A stretch of DNA of 64,000 nucleotides from Acholeplasmataceae bacterium (lineage in GTDB: Bacteria > Bacillota_I > Bacilli_A > ML615J-28 > CAG-698). The position numbers and the translations under genes were made by a program. Each line of letters opens with the position of its first letter. The stretch's first letter is position 1. A model generated the notes under the pieces. The model was not told the DNA's origin and made no database searches. It saw only the letters and a list, made by a program, of their open reading frames with translations. The DNA lies in assembly GCA_012839485.1 (NCBI GenBank), contig DUNF01000054.1, positions 9,369 through 73,368 on the forward strand, read 5' to 3'. Positions 7,890 through 16,879 of this stretch are shown here, in pieces.

Positions 7890-8181
7890 TGCTTTACAAG
7901 TACTAGGTCTAGCAAATAGAGCTAATGAATTAGTTTTAGGTTATGACCCGGTTTTATCAAGTATTCAGAAAAATAAAGTAAAATTAGTTCTAATTGCCAG
8001 TGATGCATCAAACAAAACAAAAGATACTTTTTCTAAAAAATGTTTCTTTTATAAAATTGAAATTTTAGAAGTATTTACTAGCGAAGAACTAAGTCAAGCT
8101 CTTGGTAGAAAAGTGAAAATAGTTGGTATTAAAGACCAGGGGTTTGGAGAATTAATAAAAAAAAGAATTGAGGTGAAATAA
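7876..8181 (+). CDS. L7Ae-family ribosomal-type RNA-binding protein (YlxQ-like)
   Basis: A 101-residue member of the L7Ae/L30e/Gadd45 fold, which binds kink-turn-like RNA. Seen: SALQVLGLANRANELVLG at the N terminus, the central KVKLVLIASDAS strand-loop and the late SQALGRKVKIVGIKDQGF stretch. The position between rnpM and infB matches Bacillus ylxQ. The start is the ATG at 7876, 5 bases after AGGTGA; the longer alternative beginning nine bases earlier would lie on the ribosome-binding site. It overlaps rnpM by 14 bases and infB by one (TAATG). Confidence 0.9.
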   Translation: MGKISALQVLGLANRANELVLGYDPVLSSIQKNKVKLVLIASDASNKTKDTFSKKCFFYKIEILEVFTSEELSQALGRKVKIVGIKDQGFGELIKKRIEVK

Positions 8182-10490
8182 TGGTTAAAGGATTCACAGT
8201 TAGAGAAATTTTAGAAATTCTTGAGGATAATCCTAAAGTTACTAAAGAAGGTTTATTTGATGACTTATATAATGTAATCTATACAGAAAAAGTAATTACT
8301 TTAGATACAATAGTTCCTGAAGCAATATGTAAGAACTTAGGTAGAAAATATGGTCAAGAAATTAAAAAAACAAAGAAGCCTAAGAAAGAAACTCCAAAAG
8401 AAGAACCGAAGCCAGAACCTAAAGCAGAACCAAAACCTGTTGTAGAGGATAAAAAAGAAAAAGTTGAGGAAAAGCCGAAAGTAGAAGCTAAGCCTGAACC
8501 AAAAAAAGAAGAACCAAAACAAAAGGTTGAAGTTCCAAAGTCAAAACCAGAAACAAAGAAAGAAACTAAAAAAGTAGAACCACAAGAAGAGTTTGAAGAC
8601 GAAGATGAAGTTGAACTTTCTAAAGTTTATGATGGTAAATATGATGAATATGAAGTAGAAGCAAAAACATATACAAGATTAAAGAACGTTAAGAAAAAAA
8701 GAAAAGTAACGCAAAGACAAAGTAACGTTTCTGGTTCAAAAAAAGCCGACGAAAATGTTTTAATCTACACACCTGGTATGACTGTGGCGCAAATTGCTGA
8801 TGGTTTAACTGTTTCAGTTGGAGAAATCGTAAAGAAATTAGTAATGTTAGGTTATATGTATAATGCAACTGCAGCTTTAGATAAAGATTTAGCTGAACTT
8901 TTAGCTGAAGATGCAGGGTTTATTTTAAAAGAGAAAATCTTAGAGGATATTACTAAATTTGAAGAAATGAAAATTAAAGATAATCCAGAAGATTTAGAAG
9001 CAAGAAGTCCTATTATTACAATTATGGGGCATGTTGACCATGGAAAAACAACATTATTAGATACTATTAGAAATACAAGAGTTACTGCTTCTGAAGCTGG
9101 TGGAATTACGCAACATATCGGTGCTTATCAAGTAGAAAAGAGTGGTCGTAAGATTACATTTATTGACACTCCAGGTCACGCTGCTTTTACAGAAATGAGA
9201 GCTCGTGGTGCCCAAGTGACAGATATTGTTGTTTTAGTTGTAGCTGCAGATGATGGCATTATGCCTCAAACTGTAGAAGCAATTGATCACGCTAAGGCAG
9301 CTAAAGTTCCTATTATTGTAGCTATTAATAAAATGGATAAACCACAAGCTCATCCAGATCAAGTATTACAAGAATTAACTAAATATGGTTTGGTTCCAGA
9401 AGTTTGGGGTGGAGATACAATTTGTGTTCCAATTTCTGCTTTAAAAGCTCAAGGAATTGAAGAGTTATTAGAAATGATTTTATTAACAGCTGATATGCTT
9501 GAATTAAAAGCAAATCCAAATCGTTTAGGAATTGGTACAGTTGTAGAGGCTAAACTTGATCGTGGTCGTGGTCCAGTTGCAACGCTACTTGTAAGTAATG
9601 GTACGATTAAGATAGGAGACCCAATTGTTGTTGGAACTACTTATGGCCGCATTAGATCAATGACTGATGAGAAGAGTAAGTTATTAACTAGCGCAGGACC
9701 TGCAAAGGCAGTAGAAATTACTGGTTTATCAGATGTACCTGAAGCTGGTGATCACTTTATGGTATTTGAAGATGAAAAAACTGCTCGTTTAGTAGCAGAA
9801 GAAAGAAATATTCGTAAGACAGATGCTGAATTAAGTGCAGGAGCAGTTAGTTTAGTAAGTGCTTTAAGTGATGACAAAGAATTAAACTTAATTATTAAAG
9901 GTGATGTTCAAGGTTCAATCGAAGCTTTAAAATCTTCATTACAAAAGATTAATATTGATGGAGTTAAGATTAATATTATTAGAACTGGTGTTGGTTCGGT
10001 TACAGAAACAGATATTGCTCTTGCAAGTACATCTGGTTCAATTATTATAGGTTTTAATATTCGTCCTCGTGCTAATATTTTAGATTACGCAAAAGAGAAA
10101 AATATTGAAGTTAGATTATATTCTGTTATCTATAAGTTATTAGAAGATATTGAAGAAGCGATGACTGGTATGTTAGATCCAGAATATGAAGAAAGAGTTA
10201 TTGGCGAAGCAGAGGTGAGAAATACTTTCAAAGCTTCTAAAATTGGAACAATTGCTGGTTTATATGTAACTAGTGGGGTTATTAATAATAGTGATAGTAT
10301 TCGTTTAATCCGTGACTCAATTGTTATTTATAATGGAAAAATCGGCTCTTTAAGAAGATTTGATGATGATGTAAAAGAAGTTAGAGAAGGCTTTGAATGC
10401 GGACTTACAATTAAAAACTTCAATGATATTAAAGAAGGCGATTTAGTAGAAACTTATAGAATGGTTGAGGTAAAACGAAATGTCTTATAA
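8181..10490 (+). CDS. infB: Translation initiation factor IF-2
   Basis: GTPase that brings fMet-tRNA to the 30S subunit and promotes subunit joining. It has 769 residues. Residues about 60-190 form a low-complexity Lys/Pro/Glu linker (repeated KPEPK and KKE units). They follow a short N-terminal IF2N-like helical region; a second IF2N segment is at about 195-250. The G domain starts near 275 with GHVDHGKTT (P loop), DTPGHAAF (switch II) and NKMD. Domains II and III and the fMet-tRNA-binding C2 domain complete the protein. It is fifth in the nusA operon, overlapping the L7Ae gene by one base and rbfA by 11. Confidence 0.98.
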   Translation: MVKGFTVREILEILEDNPKVTKEGLFDDLYNVIYTEKVITLDTIVPEAICKNLGRKYGQEIKKTKKPKKETPKEEPKPEPKAEPKPVVEDKKEKVEEKPKVEAKPEPKKEEPKQKVEVPKSKPETKKETKKVEPQEEFEDEDEVELSKVYDGKYDEYEVEAKTYTRLKNVKKKRKVTQRQSNVSGSKKADENVLIYTPGMTVAQIADGLTVSVGEIVKKLVMLGYMYNATAALDKDLAELLAEDAGFILKEKILEDITKFEEMKIKDNPEDLEARSPIITIMGHVDHGKTTLLDTIRNTRVTASEAGGITQHIGAYQVEKSGRKITFIDTPGHAAFTEMRARGAQVTDIVVLVVAADDGIMPQTVEAIDHAKAAKVPIIVAINKMDKPQAHPDQVLQELTKYGLVPEVWGGDTICVPISALKAQGIEELLEMILLTADMLELKANPNRLGIGTVVEAKLDRGRGPVATLLVSNGTIKIGDPIVVGTTYGRIRSMTDEKSKLLTSAGPAKAVEITGLSDVPEAGDHFMVFEDEKTARLVAEERNIRKTDAELSAGAVSLVSALSDDKELNLIIKGDVQGSIEALKSSLQKINIDGVKINIIRTGVGSVTETDIALASTSGSIIIGFNIRPRANILDYAKEKNIEVRLYSVIYKLLEDIEEAMTGMLDPEYEERVIGEAEVRNTFKASKIGTIAGLYVTSGVINNSDSIRLIRDSIVIYNGKIGSLRRFDDDVKEVREGFECGLTIKNFNDIKEGDLVETYRMVEVKRNVL

Positions 10491-10818
10491 ACAAGAAAGA
10501 TTAGAAAGACAAATCGAAAGAGAACTTGGAACTATTCTCCTTGGCGAAACTAAAGATCAAAGATTAAGATATGTAACTATTACAAAAGTGAGATTAAATG
10601 GGGACTATTCTTTAGCTACTGTTTACTATACGATTATGGGAACAGAAGACCAAATCGAAAATACGAAGAGAATTTTAGAAGAAGCTAAAGGTTTCTTAAG
10701 ATCAACTTTAAGTAAAAAATTAAAATTAAGAAAAACTCCAGAGTTAATCTTGCAATATGATGAATCGATGGAATACGGAGAAAGAATAGAAAACATTTTA
10801 AAAGATTTGAAGAAATAG
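10480..10818 (+). CDS. rbfA: Ribosome-binding factor A
   Basis: Cold-shock-related 30S maturation factor with a KH-like fold that acts near the 5' end of 16S rRNA. It has 112 residues, typical of Bacilli. Seen: ERQIERELGTIL at the N terminus, the VTITKVRLNGDYSLATVYYTIMG strands and LRSTLSKKLKLRKTPELILQYDESMEYGERIE near the end, which is the family's best-conserved block. It overlaps the end of infB by 11 bases with TTGAGG as a modest ribosome-binding site. Confidence 0.96.
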   Translation: MSYKQERLERQIERELGTILLGETKDQRLRYVTITKVRLNGDYSLATVYYTIMGTEDQIENTKRILEEAKGFLRSTLSKKLKLRKTPELILQYDESMEYGERIENILKDLKK

Positions 10819-10825
10819 GTGAACT

Positions 10826-12574
10826 ATGGATTTAAATAGTAAACTAAATCTTATCCCTCATAAACCAGGTTGTTATTTAATGAAAGATAAAATGAATGAA
10901 GTTATTTATGTAGGGAAAGCAAAGAATTTATATAATCGTGTTCGTTCTTATTTTACTGGCGTTAATAATTTAAAAAATACTAAGCTAGTTGAAAATATTG
11001 TAGATATCGAATATATAATTACTTCCAATGAAACTGAAGCATTTTTATTAGAAATAAGTTTAATTAAAAAATATGATCCAAAATATAATATCGCTTTAAC
11101 CGACGATAAAACTTATCCTTATATTTTAGTTACTGAGGAAAAATATCCACGTATTTTATATACAAGAAACTTAAATTATAAGGGCAAGTTTTATGGTCCA
11201 TACCCTAATGCCGCTAGTGCAAGAGAAGTTGCGGATATCTTAAATGCTATTTTTCCTTTGAGAAAGTGCAAGAAGTTGCCGAAAGAAGTTTGTCTTTATT
11301 ATCATATAGGACAATGTCTTGCTCCTTGTGTTAATAAAGATATTAATGAAGATAGTTATACTACTTATAAAAAGGAAATTGATAGTATTTTAACTGGCAA
11401 TATTAATCAAGAAGTTAAAACTTTAAAACAAAAGATGAATCAAGCAAGTTTAAATTTAGAATATGAAAAAGCATTAAGTTATAAAAAGTCAATTGATGCT
11501 TTAGAAAATCTAAAAATAAAACAAGCAGTAAGTATTGATATTGTAGATACTGATGTGTTTGGTTATGCTTTAGAAGATGGGTCTTTAAGTATCCAAGTCT
11601 TTCATATTCGTAAAGGGATGGTTGTAGAAAGAGATGGAGCTTTACTTGATGTTTTGGGTAATTTTGAAGATGTGTTTAGTGGTTATATTGACAATTTTTA
11701 TTTCTATCAAAATAATCCATTACCAAAACAAATTTTAGTTCCTAATTTAAAGTTAGATTTCTTTAATAAAGAATTAAACAAACTAGTATTTGTTCCTAAA
11801 AAAGGAAAGAAAAAGGATTTATTGGAACTTGCTTGTAAGAATGCTTTAGAAAAATTAGAGTTTTTAAAGAAGAAAAAAGAAAGTGAATATCAAAAAACAA
11901 TTGTTGCGATGAATGAGTTATCTAAACTATTAGGTTATGATAACTTAAGGACTATTGAAGCTTTTGATAACTCGAATTTACTTGGAACTAATCCGGTAAG
12001 TGCAATGGTTTATTTTAAAGATGGTAATCCAGTTAAAGACAACTACCGAAAATATAAAGTTAAATATGTAGAGGGTGCTAACGATGTTGCTACAATGCAA
12101 GAAGTTGTTTATCGTAGATATCTTAAATTAAGGGATGAAGGAAAAGAGTATCCTGATTTAATTGTAATTGATGGGGGAAAAGCCCAAGTTGATGGTGCTG
12201 TAGATATCTTAAAGCAGCTAGGATTATCAATTCCTGTAATTGGTTTAGTAAAAGATAAAAACCATAAGACAGATCGCATTTATTATCAAGATAAAGAAAT
12301 AACAATTAGTAAAAACGGTAACTTATTTAAACTTTTAGAAAGAGTTCAGGAAGAAGTTCATCGTTTTGCAATTACTTTTTTCAGGAAAACCCAAAGATCA
12401 AACTTTTTAGTAACAGCATTAGATGATATTAAAGGTTTATCAAACAAACAAAAACAAGAGATTCTAAAGATAATTGGTGATGAAGACTTTAGAGTAAAAT
12501 TAGATGAAATGAAATTAAAAGAAGATGTAGAATTAGCAGTTTTAGATGCATTAGAGGAGGAGACATGGAAATAA
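10826..12574 (+). CDS. uvrC: Excinuclease ABC subunit C
   Basis: Dual-incision nuclease of nucleotide excision repair, working with UvrAB. It has 582 residues. The N-terminal GIY-YIG domain (PGCYLMKDKMNEVIYVGKAKNLYNRVRSYF) makes the 3' cut. A UVR domain that contacts UvrB lies at about residues 190-225, and the RNase H-like domain (IEAFDNSNLLGTNPVSAMVYF, then VIDGGKAQV) makes the 5' cut. A helix-hairpin-helix (DDIKGLSNKQKQEILK) ends the protein. A CxxC-type cluster is visible near KCKKLPKEVC. It is located 7 bases after rbfA with AGGTGA, probably expressed from the nusA operon by read-through. Confidence 0.97.
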   Translation: MDLNSKLNLIPHKPGCYLMKDKMNEVIYVGKAKNLYNRVRSYFTGVNNLKNTKLVENIVDIEYIITSNETEAFLLEISLIKKYDPKYNIALTDDKTYPYILVTEEKYPRILYTRNLNYKGKFYGPYPNAASAREVADILNAIFPLRKCKKLPKEVCLYYHIGQCLAPCVNKDINEDSYTTYKKEIDSILTGNINQEVKTLKQKMNQASLNLEYEKALSYKKSIDALENLKIKQAVSIDIVDTDVFGYALEDGSLSIQVFHIRKGMVVERDGALLDVLGNFEDVFSGYIDNFYFYQNNPLPKQILVPNLKLDFFNKELNKLVFVPKKGKKKDLLELACKNALEKLEFLKKKKESEYQKTIVAMNELSKLLGYDNLRTIEAFDNSNLLGTNPVSAMVYFKDGNPVKDNYRKYKVKYVEGANDVATMQEVVYRRYLKLRDEGKEYPDLIVIDGGKAQVDGAVDILKQLGLSIPVIGLVKDKNHKTDRIYYQDKEITISKNGNLFKLLERVQEEVHRFAITFFRKTQRSNFLVTALDDIKGLSNKQKQEILKIIGDEDFRVKLDEMKLKEDVELAVLDALEEETWK

Positions 12575-13419
12575 GAGGAAGAGTTGTTGATACAATTCCT
12601 AGTTTAAGAATCATTAAAGTAGAAACAAGAGACAGAATGTATTATGTCTACCTTTCAAGAAAAATGTTTAGAGACTTTGGGCCATATTTTTATGAAACCC
12701 CATATGCGTCTATGGAAGTTGATAAAAAAGAAATTCATGGTAAATATGCGTGTTACCATTTAAAATCATTTACGAAAATTATTAAGCATATTCGCAGGGA
12801 AAGAAAAGTTTTCTTTGATATTGTTGAGATTCAAGATTCTATTAAAGATATCATTAATCGTAAAGAAAATATGTTGTTTTTAGATTTAGAATACTCTTTA
12901 CCTAGTAGTAGGGGACATCGTGAAAAATTTATTGAGATTATTCAATATGGATTAGTTTTATATGACAAAGAAGGGAAAAAGATTTTAGAAGACCAATCGT
13001 TAGTAAAACCAAATAAAAAAAGTTCTTTAAACAAACAAACTTTAAATTTTATTAATCGAGAATTTAAAGAATTTAAAGATGGAGTTGATTATATAGTTTT
13101 CTATCAAACTTTTGAACAGCTATTAGAAAAATATAATCCTAGAATAGTTGTTTGGGGTAATAATGATGTTCCTACACTAGAAAAATCTTTTAGAATAAAT
13201 CATTTAAGGCCATTAAATATTAGAAAAAGAAGTCTTAATTTAATGCAATTAATTAAAAATTATTATGGTATAAAAAATGATTTAGGTTTATTTGAAACAT
13301 ATGAACTTGCAACTAAAACTAAACTAGAACCCCAAACTCATGATGCTTTTGAAGATGCAGTTATCTTAAAAGGAGTTTATGATTTATTTAAAAAAGATAT
13401 AAATAAAAAGAGGATTTAG
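12565..13419 (+). CDS. DnaQ-like (DEDDh) 3'-5' exonuclease domain protein
   Basis: A 284-residue protein with an exonuclease fold in its C-terminal two thirds. The DEDDh residues are visible: D and E in FLDLEYS (about 110), a second-motif Asp in WGNNDVPTLEK (about 210) and the His/Asp pair in THDAFEDAVILKG near 255-265. About 100 residues before this form a beta-rich region (RGRVVDTIPSLRIIKVETRDRMYYVYLS) that I cannot assign. Substrate is unknown; relatives degrade RNA or DNA ends or proofread. It overlaps uvrC by 10 bases and has a strong GGAGGAG ribosome-binding site, which suggests co-expression with DNA repair. Confidence 0.82.
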   Translation: MEIRGRVVDTIPSLRIIKVETRDRMYYVYLSRKMFRDFGPYFYETPYASMEVDKKEIHGKYACYHLKSFTKIIKHIRRERKVFFDIVEIQDSIKDIINRKENMLFLDLEYSLPSSRGHREKFIEIIQYGLVLYDKEGKKILEDQSLVKPNKKSSLNKQTLNFINREFKEFKDGVDYIVFYQTFEQLLEKYNPRIVVWGNNDVPTLEKSFRINHLRPLNIRKRSLNLMQLIKNYYGIKNDLGLFETYELATKTKLEPQTHDAFEDAVILKGVYDLFKKDINKKRI

Positions 13420-13436
13420 AATAATCCTCTTTTTTA
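13405..13436. terminator. Bidirectional terminator between the exonuclease gene and rnj
   Basis: The inverted repeat AAAAAGAGGATT / AATCCTCTTTTT has a short loop, flanked by A and T runs on both sides. It contains the stop codon of the + strand gene and reaches that of the - strand gene. Confidence 0.9.
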
Positions 13437-15125
13437 TTGTTCAATAATTACGGGAATAATTAATGGTTTTCTTTCTGTTAATTCAAAGATATAAGTACCT
13501 AATGTTGAAACAAGCAAAGTGCTTAAATCTTTTTTATTGTATTTTGATGAAGTAGCAATATAATTATCTAAAGTTTTTAAAGCTCGTTCTTCAATTTTTT
13601 GTAATAAATCATCAGATTCTTTAGCATAAATAAAACCTCTAGTAATTATTGATGGTTCTCTCTTTAGTTTATATTTTTCATCTAAACTAAGAACGATAGA
13701 TAACAATCCTTCTTCTGAAAGATGTTTTCTTGTTTTAATGATTTCTTGATCAACAATATTTCTTTTACTATCAATATAAATACTACCAGTTGTGATTTTA
13801 TCTGTAATACTTGCCCCATCTTTAGTAATTGTTAGGACATCGCCATTTTCTAAGATAAAGATATTTTCTTCTTTAACCCCAACTCTTTCAGCTGTTTTGC
13901 TATGTTCTTTAAGCATGGCATATTCTCCATGGATTGGAACAAAGTATTTTGGTTTTGTAAGGGCAAGCATAATTTCTTGTTCTGTTTTACTAGCATGACC
14001 AGTAGTATGGGTGTCTGTTAATGGGCTATCTACAATAACTCTTGCGCCTCTTTTATATAGTTTATTAATAGTATCATAAATATTAAGTTCGTTTCCTGGA
14101 ATTGCACTTGATGAGAAAATAATAGTATCTCCTGGTTCAATTTGAATAGTTTTATGTGTGCCATCAGCTATTCTTGATAATGCCGCAAAAGGTTCTCCTT
14201 GAGATCCGGTACATAAAATTGTTATTTGATTATTTGGAATATGGGGGAACTCTCTTGCGTGAATAAATGTTCCTTTAGGGGCTTCAATATATTTTAACTG
14301 TTGAGCAACGTTGATATTTTTCTCCATACTTCTACCAAAAGCTACAACTTTTCTTCCATATTCAATTGAAGCAGAAATCATTGTTTGTAATCTGTATACG
14401 TTTGAAGCAAAGGTAGCAATAATAACCCTTCCTTCAATTGTTTCAAAAATAGATCTTATACTTTCTGCTATTGCTTTTTCTGATAAAGAAAAGTCTTCAA
14501 TTTCTGAACCAGTACTATCAGAAAGTAATAATAAAACACCTTCTTTTTGATAAGAAGTAATTTTTTCAAATTCTGCTGCATCACCAATAGGAGTAAAGTC
14601 AAATTTAAAATCGCCAGTATGGATGATATAGCCTAGTTTGGTTTTAATTGCCATGCCAAAAGCATCAGGAATACTGTGATTTACTAGAAAAAAAGAAATG
14701 ATAAAATTATTAAAAACATAAACAGAATCACGTCTATACTCTATTAAATTGATATCTACACCACTAAATTCTTTCATCTTATTTTTTATAAGCTCATAAG
14801 CTAAACCAGAGGCATAGACTTTGGGAATCTTAACATCTCTTAATAGATAAGGAATTCCGCCAATATGGTCTTCATGGCCATGAGTAATAAATAAGCCAAT
14901 AATTCTATGTTCGTTTTCTTTTAGGTAAGTAAAGTCGGGAACGATATAATCAACCCCAACATTTTCATTGGAAAATAAAACGCCAGAATCAATTACTAAT
15001 AGTTCATCAGCTATTTCAATACAATATAAGTTTTTTCCTACTTCACCTAAACCACCTAAAGCGAAAACTTTGATATCTTTACTATAGAGATTTTTCTTTA
15101 ATGGCAAATTATTTCTATTAATCAT
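13434..15125 (-). CDS. rnj: Ribonuclease J
   Basis: Metallo-beta-lactamase/beta-CASP ribonuclease with 5'-3' exo- and endonuclease activity, a central RNA-decay enzyme of Firmicutes. It has 563 residues. The zinc-binding HGHEDHIGG motif (about residue 77) is intact, followed by further metal ligands around HTGDFKFD. The beta-CASP insert and the C-terminal motif HTTGHASKTEQ follow, then IHGEYAML. The intact catalytic motif points to an active J1-type enzyme rather than a degenerate J2. The start is the ATG at 15125 with GGAGG just upstream; an ATG 15 bases further out would place that site inside the gene. It is downstream of def in the same short - strand operon. Confidence 0.95.
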   Translation of the reverse strand: MINRNNLPLKKNLYSKDIKVFALGGLGEVGKNLYCIEIADELLVIDSGVLFSNENVGVDYIVPDFTYLKENEHRIIGLFITHGHEDHIGGIPYLLRDVKIPKVYASGLAYELIKNKMKEFSGVDINLIEYRRDSVYVFNNFIISFFLVNHSIPDAFGMAIKTKLGYIIHTGDFKFDFTPIGDAAEFEKITSYQKEGVLLLLSDSTGSEIEDFSLSEKAIAESIRSIFETIEGRVIIATFASNVYRLQTMISASIEYGRKVVAFGRSMEKNINVAQQLKYIEAPKGTFIHAREFPHIPNNQITILCTGSQGEPFAALSRIADGTHKTIQIEPGDTIIFSSSAIPGNELNIYDTINKLYKRGARVIVDSPLTDTHTTGHASKTEQEIMLALTKPKYFVPIHGEYAMLKEHSKTAERVGVKEENIFILENGDVLTITKDGASITDKITTGSIYIDSKRNIVDQEIIKTRKHLSEEGLLSIVLSLDEKYKLKREPSIITRGFIYAKESDDLLQKIEERALKTLDNYIATSSKYNKKDLSTLLVSTLGTYIFELTERKPLIIPVIIEQ

Positions 15126-15143
15126 TTTGCCTCCTTTCATAAA

Positions 15144-15728
15144 TTAGTCCATTTTTACTGGACTTGAATTTTCAGGTATACCAAAAGGATCTTGTTCGTT
15201 GATTCTATCAATAAATAAGATTCCTTGTAAGTGATCATATTCGTGTTGAAATACAACCGCAATATAATCTTTTAATTTCAATATAACTTGTTTAAGTTCT
15301 TTTGACTCAAAATCATAAAGATTAGTTCTAACAGTTATTTTCTTTGGTCTAAAGATTAGTCCTTGCACATCTCTATCAACAGATAGACAGCCTTCACCAG
15401 TTGATAGATATGTAGTTTCTACCGATTCGCTAATAATTTTTGGATTAATTACATAATATTCATGAAGAACTTTATTTTCATCATAAGCTTTGATTCCAAA
15501 AATTTTTTTAGAAACGCCAATTTGGGGGGCAGCTAAGCCTACCCCAGGACGCAAAGCATATTTTTCAATAGCCTCTTTATTATAACTATTGTCTAAATAT
15601 TCTTTGATTAAACTTAAAGTTTCTAAATCTTCTTCGCTTAAAGGTAAAGTAACATTTTTAGCTTTTAATCTTAAGATTTCGTTATCTTGTTTATTTTCTT
15701 CTTTTAAAATATGTTCATATAAAATCAT
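15144..15728 (-). CDS. def: Peptide deformylase
   Basis: Metalloenzyme that removes the formyl group from nascent N termini. It has 194 residues, typical of the longer Gram-positive type. All three active-site motifs are present: PGVGLAAPQIG, EGCLSVD (metal-binding Cys) and HEYDHLQG (metal-binding histidines and catalytic Glu). The start at 15728 follows AAAGGTGA; the longer frame beginning upstream overlaps the promoter. It is first gene of the def-rnj operon, transcribed divergently from the pseudouridine synthase gene. Confidence 0.96.
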   Translation of the reverse strand: MILYEHILKEENKQDNEILRLKAKNVTLPLSEEDLETLSLIKEYLDNSYNKEAIEKYALRPGVGLAAPQIGVSKKIFGIKAYDENKVLHEYYVINPKIISESVETTYLSTGEGCLSVDRDVQGLIFRPKKITVRTNLYDFESKELKQVILKLKDYIAVVFQHEYDHLQGILFIDRINEQDPFGIPENSSPVKMD

Positions 15729-15744
15729 TTTATCACCTTTATCT

Positions 15745-15773
15745 ATTTTACCAAAACTATAATATAAAAGCAA
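15745..15773 (-). promoter_or_regulatory. Promoter of def-rnj
   Basis: Read on the - strand: TTGCTT (15773-15768), a 17-base spacer, then TAAAAT (15750-15745). Start of def is 17 bases past the -10. Confidence 0.6.
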
Positions 15774-15804
15774 ACAAAGTATGTTTGATTAAGATTATTT
15801 ATGT

Positions 15805-15810
15805 TATAAT
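15805..15810 (+). promoter_or_regulatory. -10 element just upstream of the rsuA-type gene
   Basis: The TATAAT at 15805-15810 ends only 9 bases before the ATG at 15820. TGTTTG lies 17 bases upstream as a poor -35. Transcription from here would give an almost leaderless mRNA. Confidence 0.55.
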
Positions 15811-15819
15811 ATTAATGCT

Positions 15820-16524
15820 ATGAAGTTAATTAAGTATGTGAAGGAAGGGCTTAATGTTGAAAGAAAACTTGCGAAAGTTTTAATTAAAACAGGCCAAATC
15901 GAAGTTAATAATAAAGTAGTCTTAGATCCTGCAATCAACTTAAAAAAAGACGATAAGATATCTTATTTAGGTGAATTGATAGATTATAGGGAATATGAGT
16001 ACATTGCTTTGTATAAAAAGGAAGGTTATGTTTCAAGTAGAAATGATGAGAAGGCGCCTTCTCTTTTGAACTTGATTACTGATGAACGTTTAAGAAAAAG
16101 ATTGAAAATTGTTGGTAGATTAGATACTGATACTTCTGGTTTGATTTTTTTAACTGATGATGGGGATTTTATTCATAAAGTAACTTCGCCCAAAAAGGAA
16201 ATTGAAAAGGTTTATTATGTAGAGTTAGAAAAGGAAATTACAAAAGAAGATATCTTGCAATTAGAAAAAGGAGTTTTAATTAAAGAAAAAAATACTGAAT
16301 ATCTTACGAAACCAGCAAGATGTAAGATGCTAACTGAAACAAGTGTTTTGCTTGCGATTGTAGAGGGAAGACATCATCAAGTTAAGAAAATGATGAGAGC
16401 TGTAGGTAACGAATTAACTTTATTAAAAAGAGAAAAGATTGGATCTATTGATTTAGAAGGGCTTGATCCTGGTTGTTATCGCGATTTAACTGAAGAAGAG
16501 ATTAAATATTTTAAAAACAATTAA
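15820..16524 (+). CDS. 16S/23S rRNA pseudouridine synthase, RsuA/RluB/E/F family
   Basis: Isomerises a uridine in rRNA to pseudouridine. It has 234 residues: an N-terminal S4-like RNA-binding domain (LNVERKLAKVLIKTGQIEVNN) and then the catalytic domain with GRLDTDTSGLIFLTDDGD (catalytic Asp at about 100) and the late GRHHQVKKMMRAVG motif. The rRNA position cannot be told from sequence. No Shine-Dalgarno sequence precedes the ATG, and a TATAAT lies 9 bases upstream, so translation may be leaderless. The start is supported by the S4 domain beginning immediately after it. Confidence 0.92.
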   Translation: MKLIKYVKEGLNVERKLAKVLIKTGQIEVNNKVVLDPAINLKKDDKISYLGELIDYREYEYIALYKKEGYVSSRNDEKAPSLLNLITDERLRKRLKIVGRLDTDTSGLIFLTDDGDFIHKVTSPKKEIEKVYYVELEKEITKEDILQLEKGVLIKEKNTEYLTKPARCKMLTETSVLLAIVEGRHHQVKKMMRAVGNELTLLKREKIGSIDLEGLDPGCYRDLTEEEIKYFKNN

Positions 16525-16534
16525 AAATTATATT

Positions 16535-16567
16535 GCTGTTAAGTTTTTTTACTTGACAGCCTTTTTT
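16535..16567 (+). terminator. Terminator of the rsuA-type gene
   Basis: GCTGTTAAGT (16535-16544) pairs over 10 bp (one G-U) with ACTTGACAGC (16551-16560), with a T6 loop and a following T run. Its 3' arm contains the -35 box of the next promoter. Confidence 0.88.
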
Positions 16568-16581
16568 AATTATGGTATAAT
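16553..16581 (+). promoter_or_regulatory. Consensus promoter of rpsP-khpA-rimM-trmD-rplS
   Basis: TTGACA (16553-16558) and TATAAT (16576-16581) have a 17-base spacer. The -35 hexamer lies inside the 3' arm of the upstream terminator stem. Confidence 0.92.
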
Positions 16582-16604
16582 CATATCTAGTTATGGAGGT
16601 ATAT

Positions 16605-16877
16605 ATGGTTAAATTAAGACTACAAAGATTAGGTGCTAAAAAGAGACCGTATTATCGTATTGTAGCAACTGAATCTTCGAATCCTAGAGATGGTAGATTT
16701 ATCGAGATTATAGGAACTTATCATCCTATCGAAAAAGATGAACTTAAAATTAACGAAGAAAAAGCTTTAAAGTGGCTTCACAATGGTGCGCAACCGACAG
16801 ACACAGTTAAGTCGCTGTTCACTAAAGTAGGACTTATTGAAAAGTTTACTGAAGAAAAGAAAGCTAAGAGGGCATAG
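16605..16877 (+). CDS. rpsP: 30S ribosomal protein S16
   Basis: Small-subunit protein of the 16S 5' domain. It has 90 residues beginning MVKLRLQRLGAKKRPYYRIVATES, with GRFIEIIGTYHP and the helical ALKWLHNGAQPTDTVKSL that define the family. The start is the ATG at 16605, 4 bases after GGAGGT; the ATG at 16593 sits on the ribosome-binding site itself. It is first gene of the operon rpsP-khpA-rimM-trmD-rplS, an order conserved across Bacilli. Confidence 0.98.
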   Translation: MVKLRLQRLGAKKRPYYRIVATESSNPRDGRFIEIIGTYHPIEKDELKINEEKALKWLHNGAQPTDTVKSLFTKVGLIEKFTEEKKAKRA

Positions 16878-16879
16878 CC

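Noticed and set aside
8360..8590. Repetitive Lys/Pro/Glu-coding stretch in infB
   Set aside because: Low-complexity linker typical of IF-2 N termini; not a repeat array or CRISPR.
15126..15140. Alternative RNase J start at 15140
   Set aside because: It would place the GGAGG ribosome-binding site inside the gene; no such site lies upstream of it.
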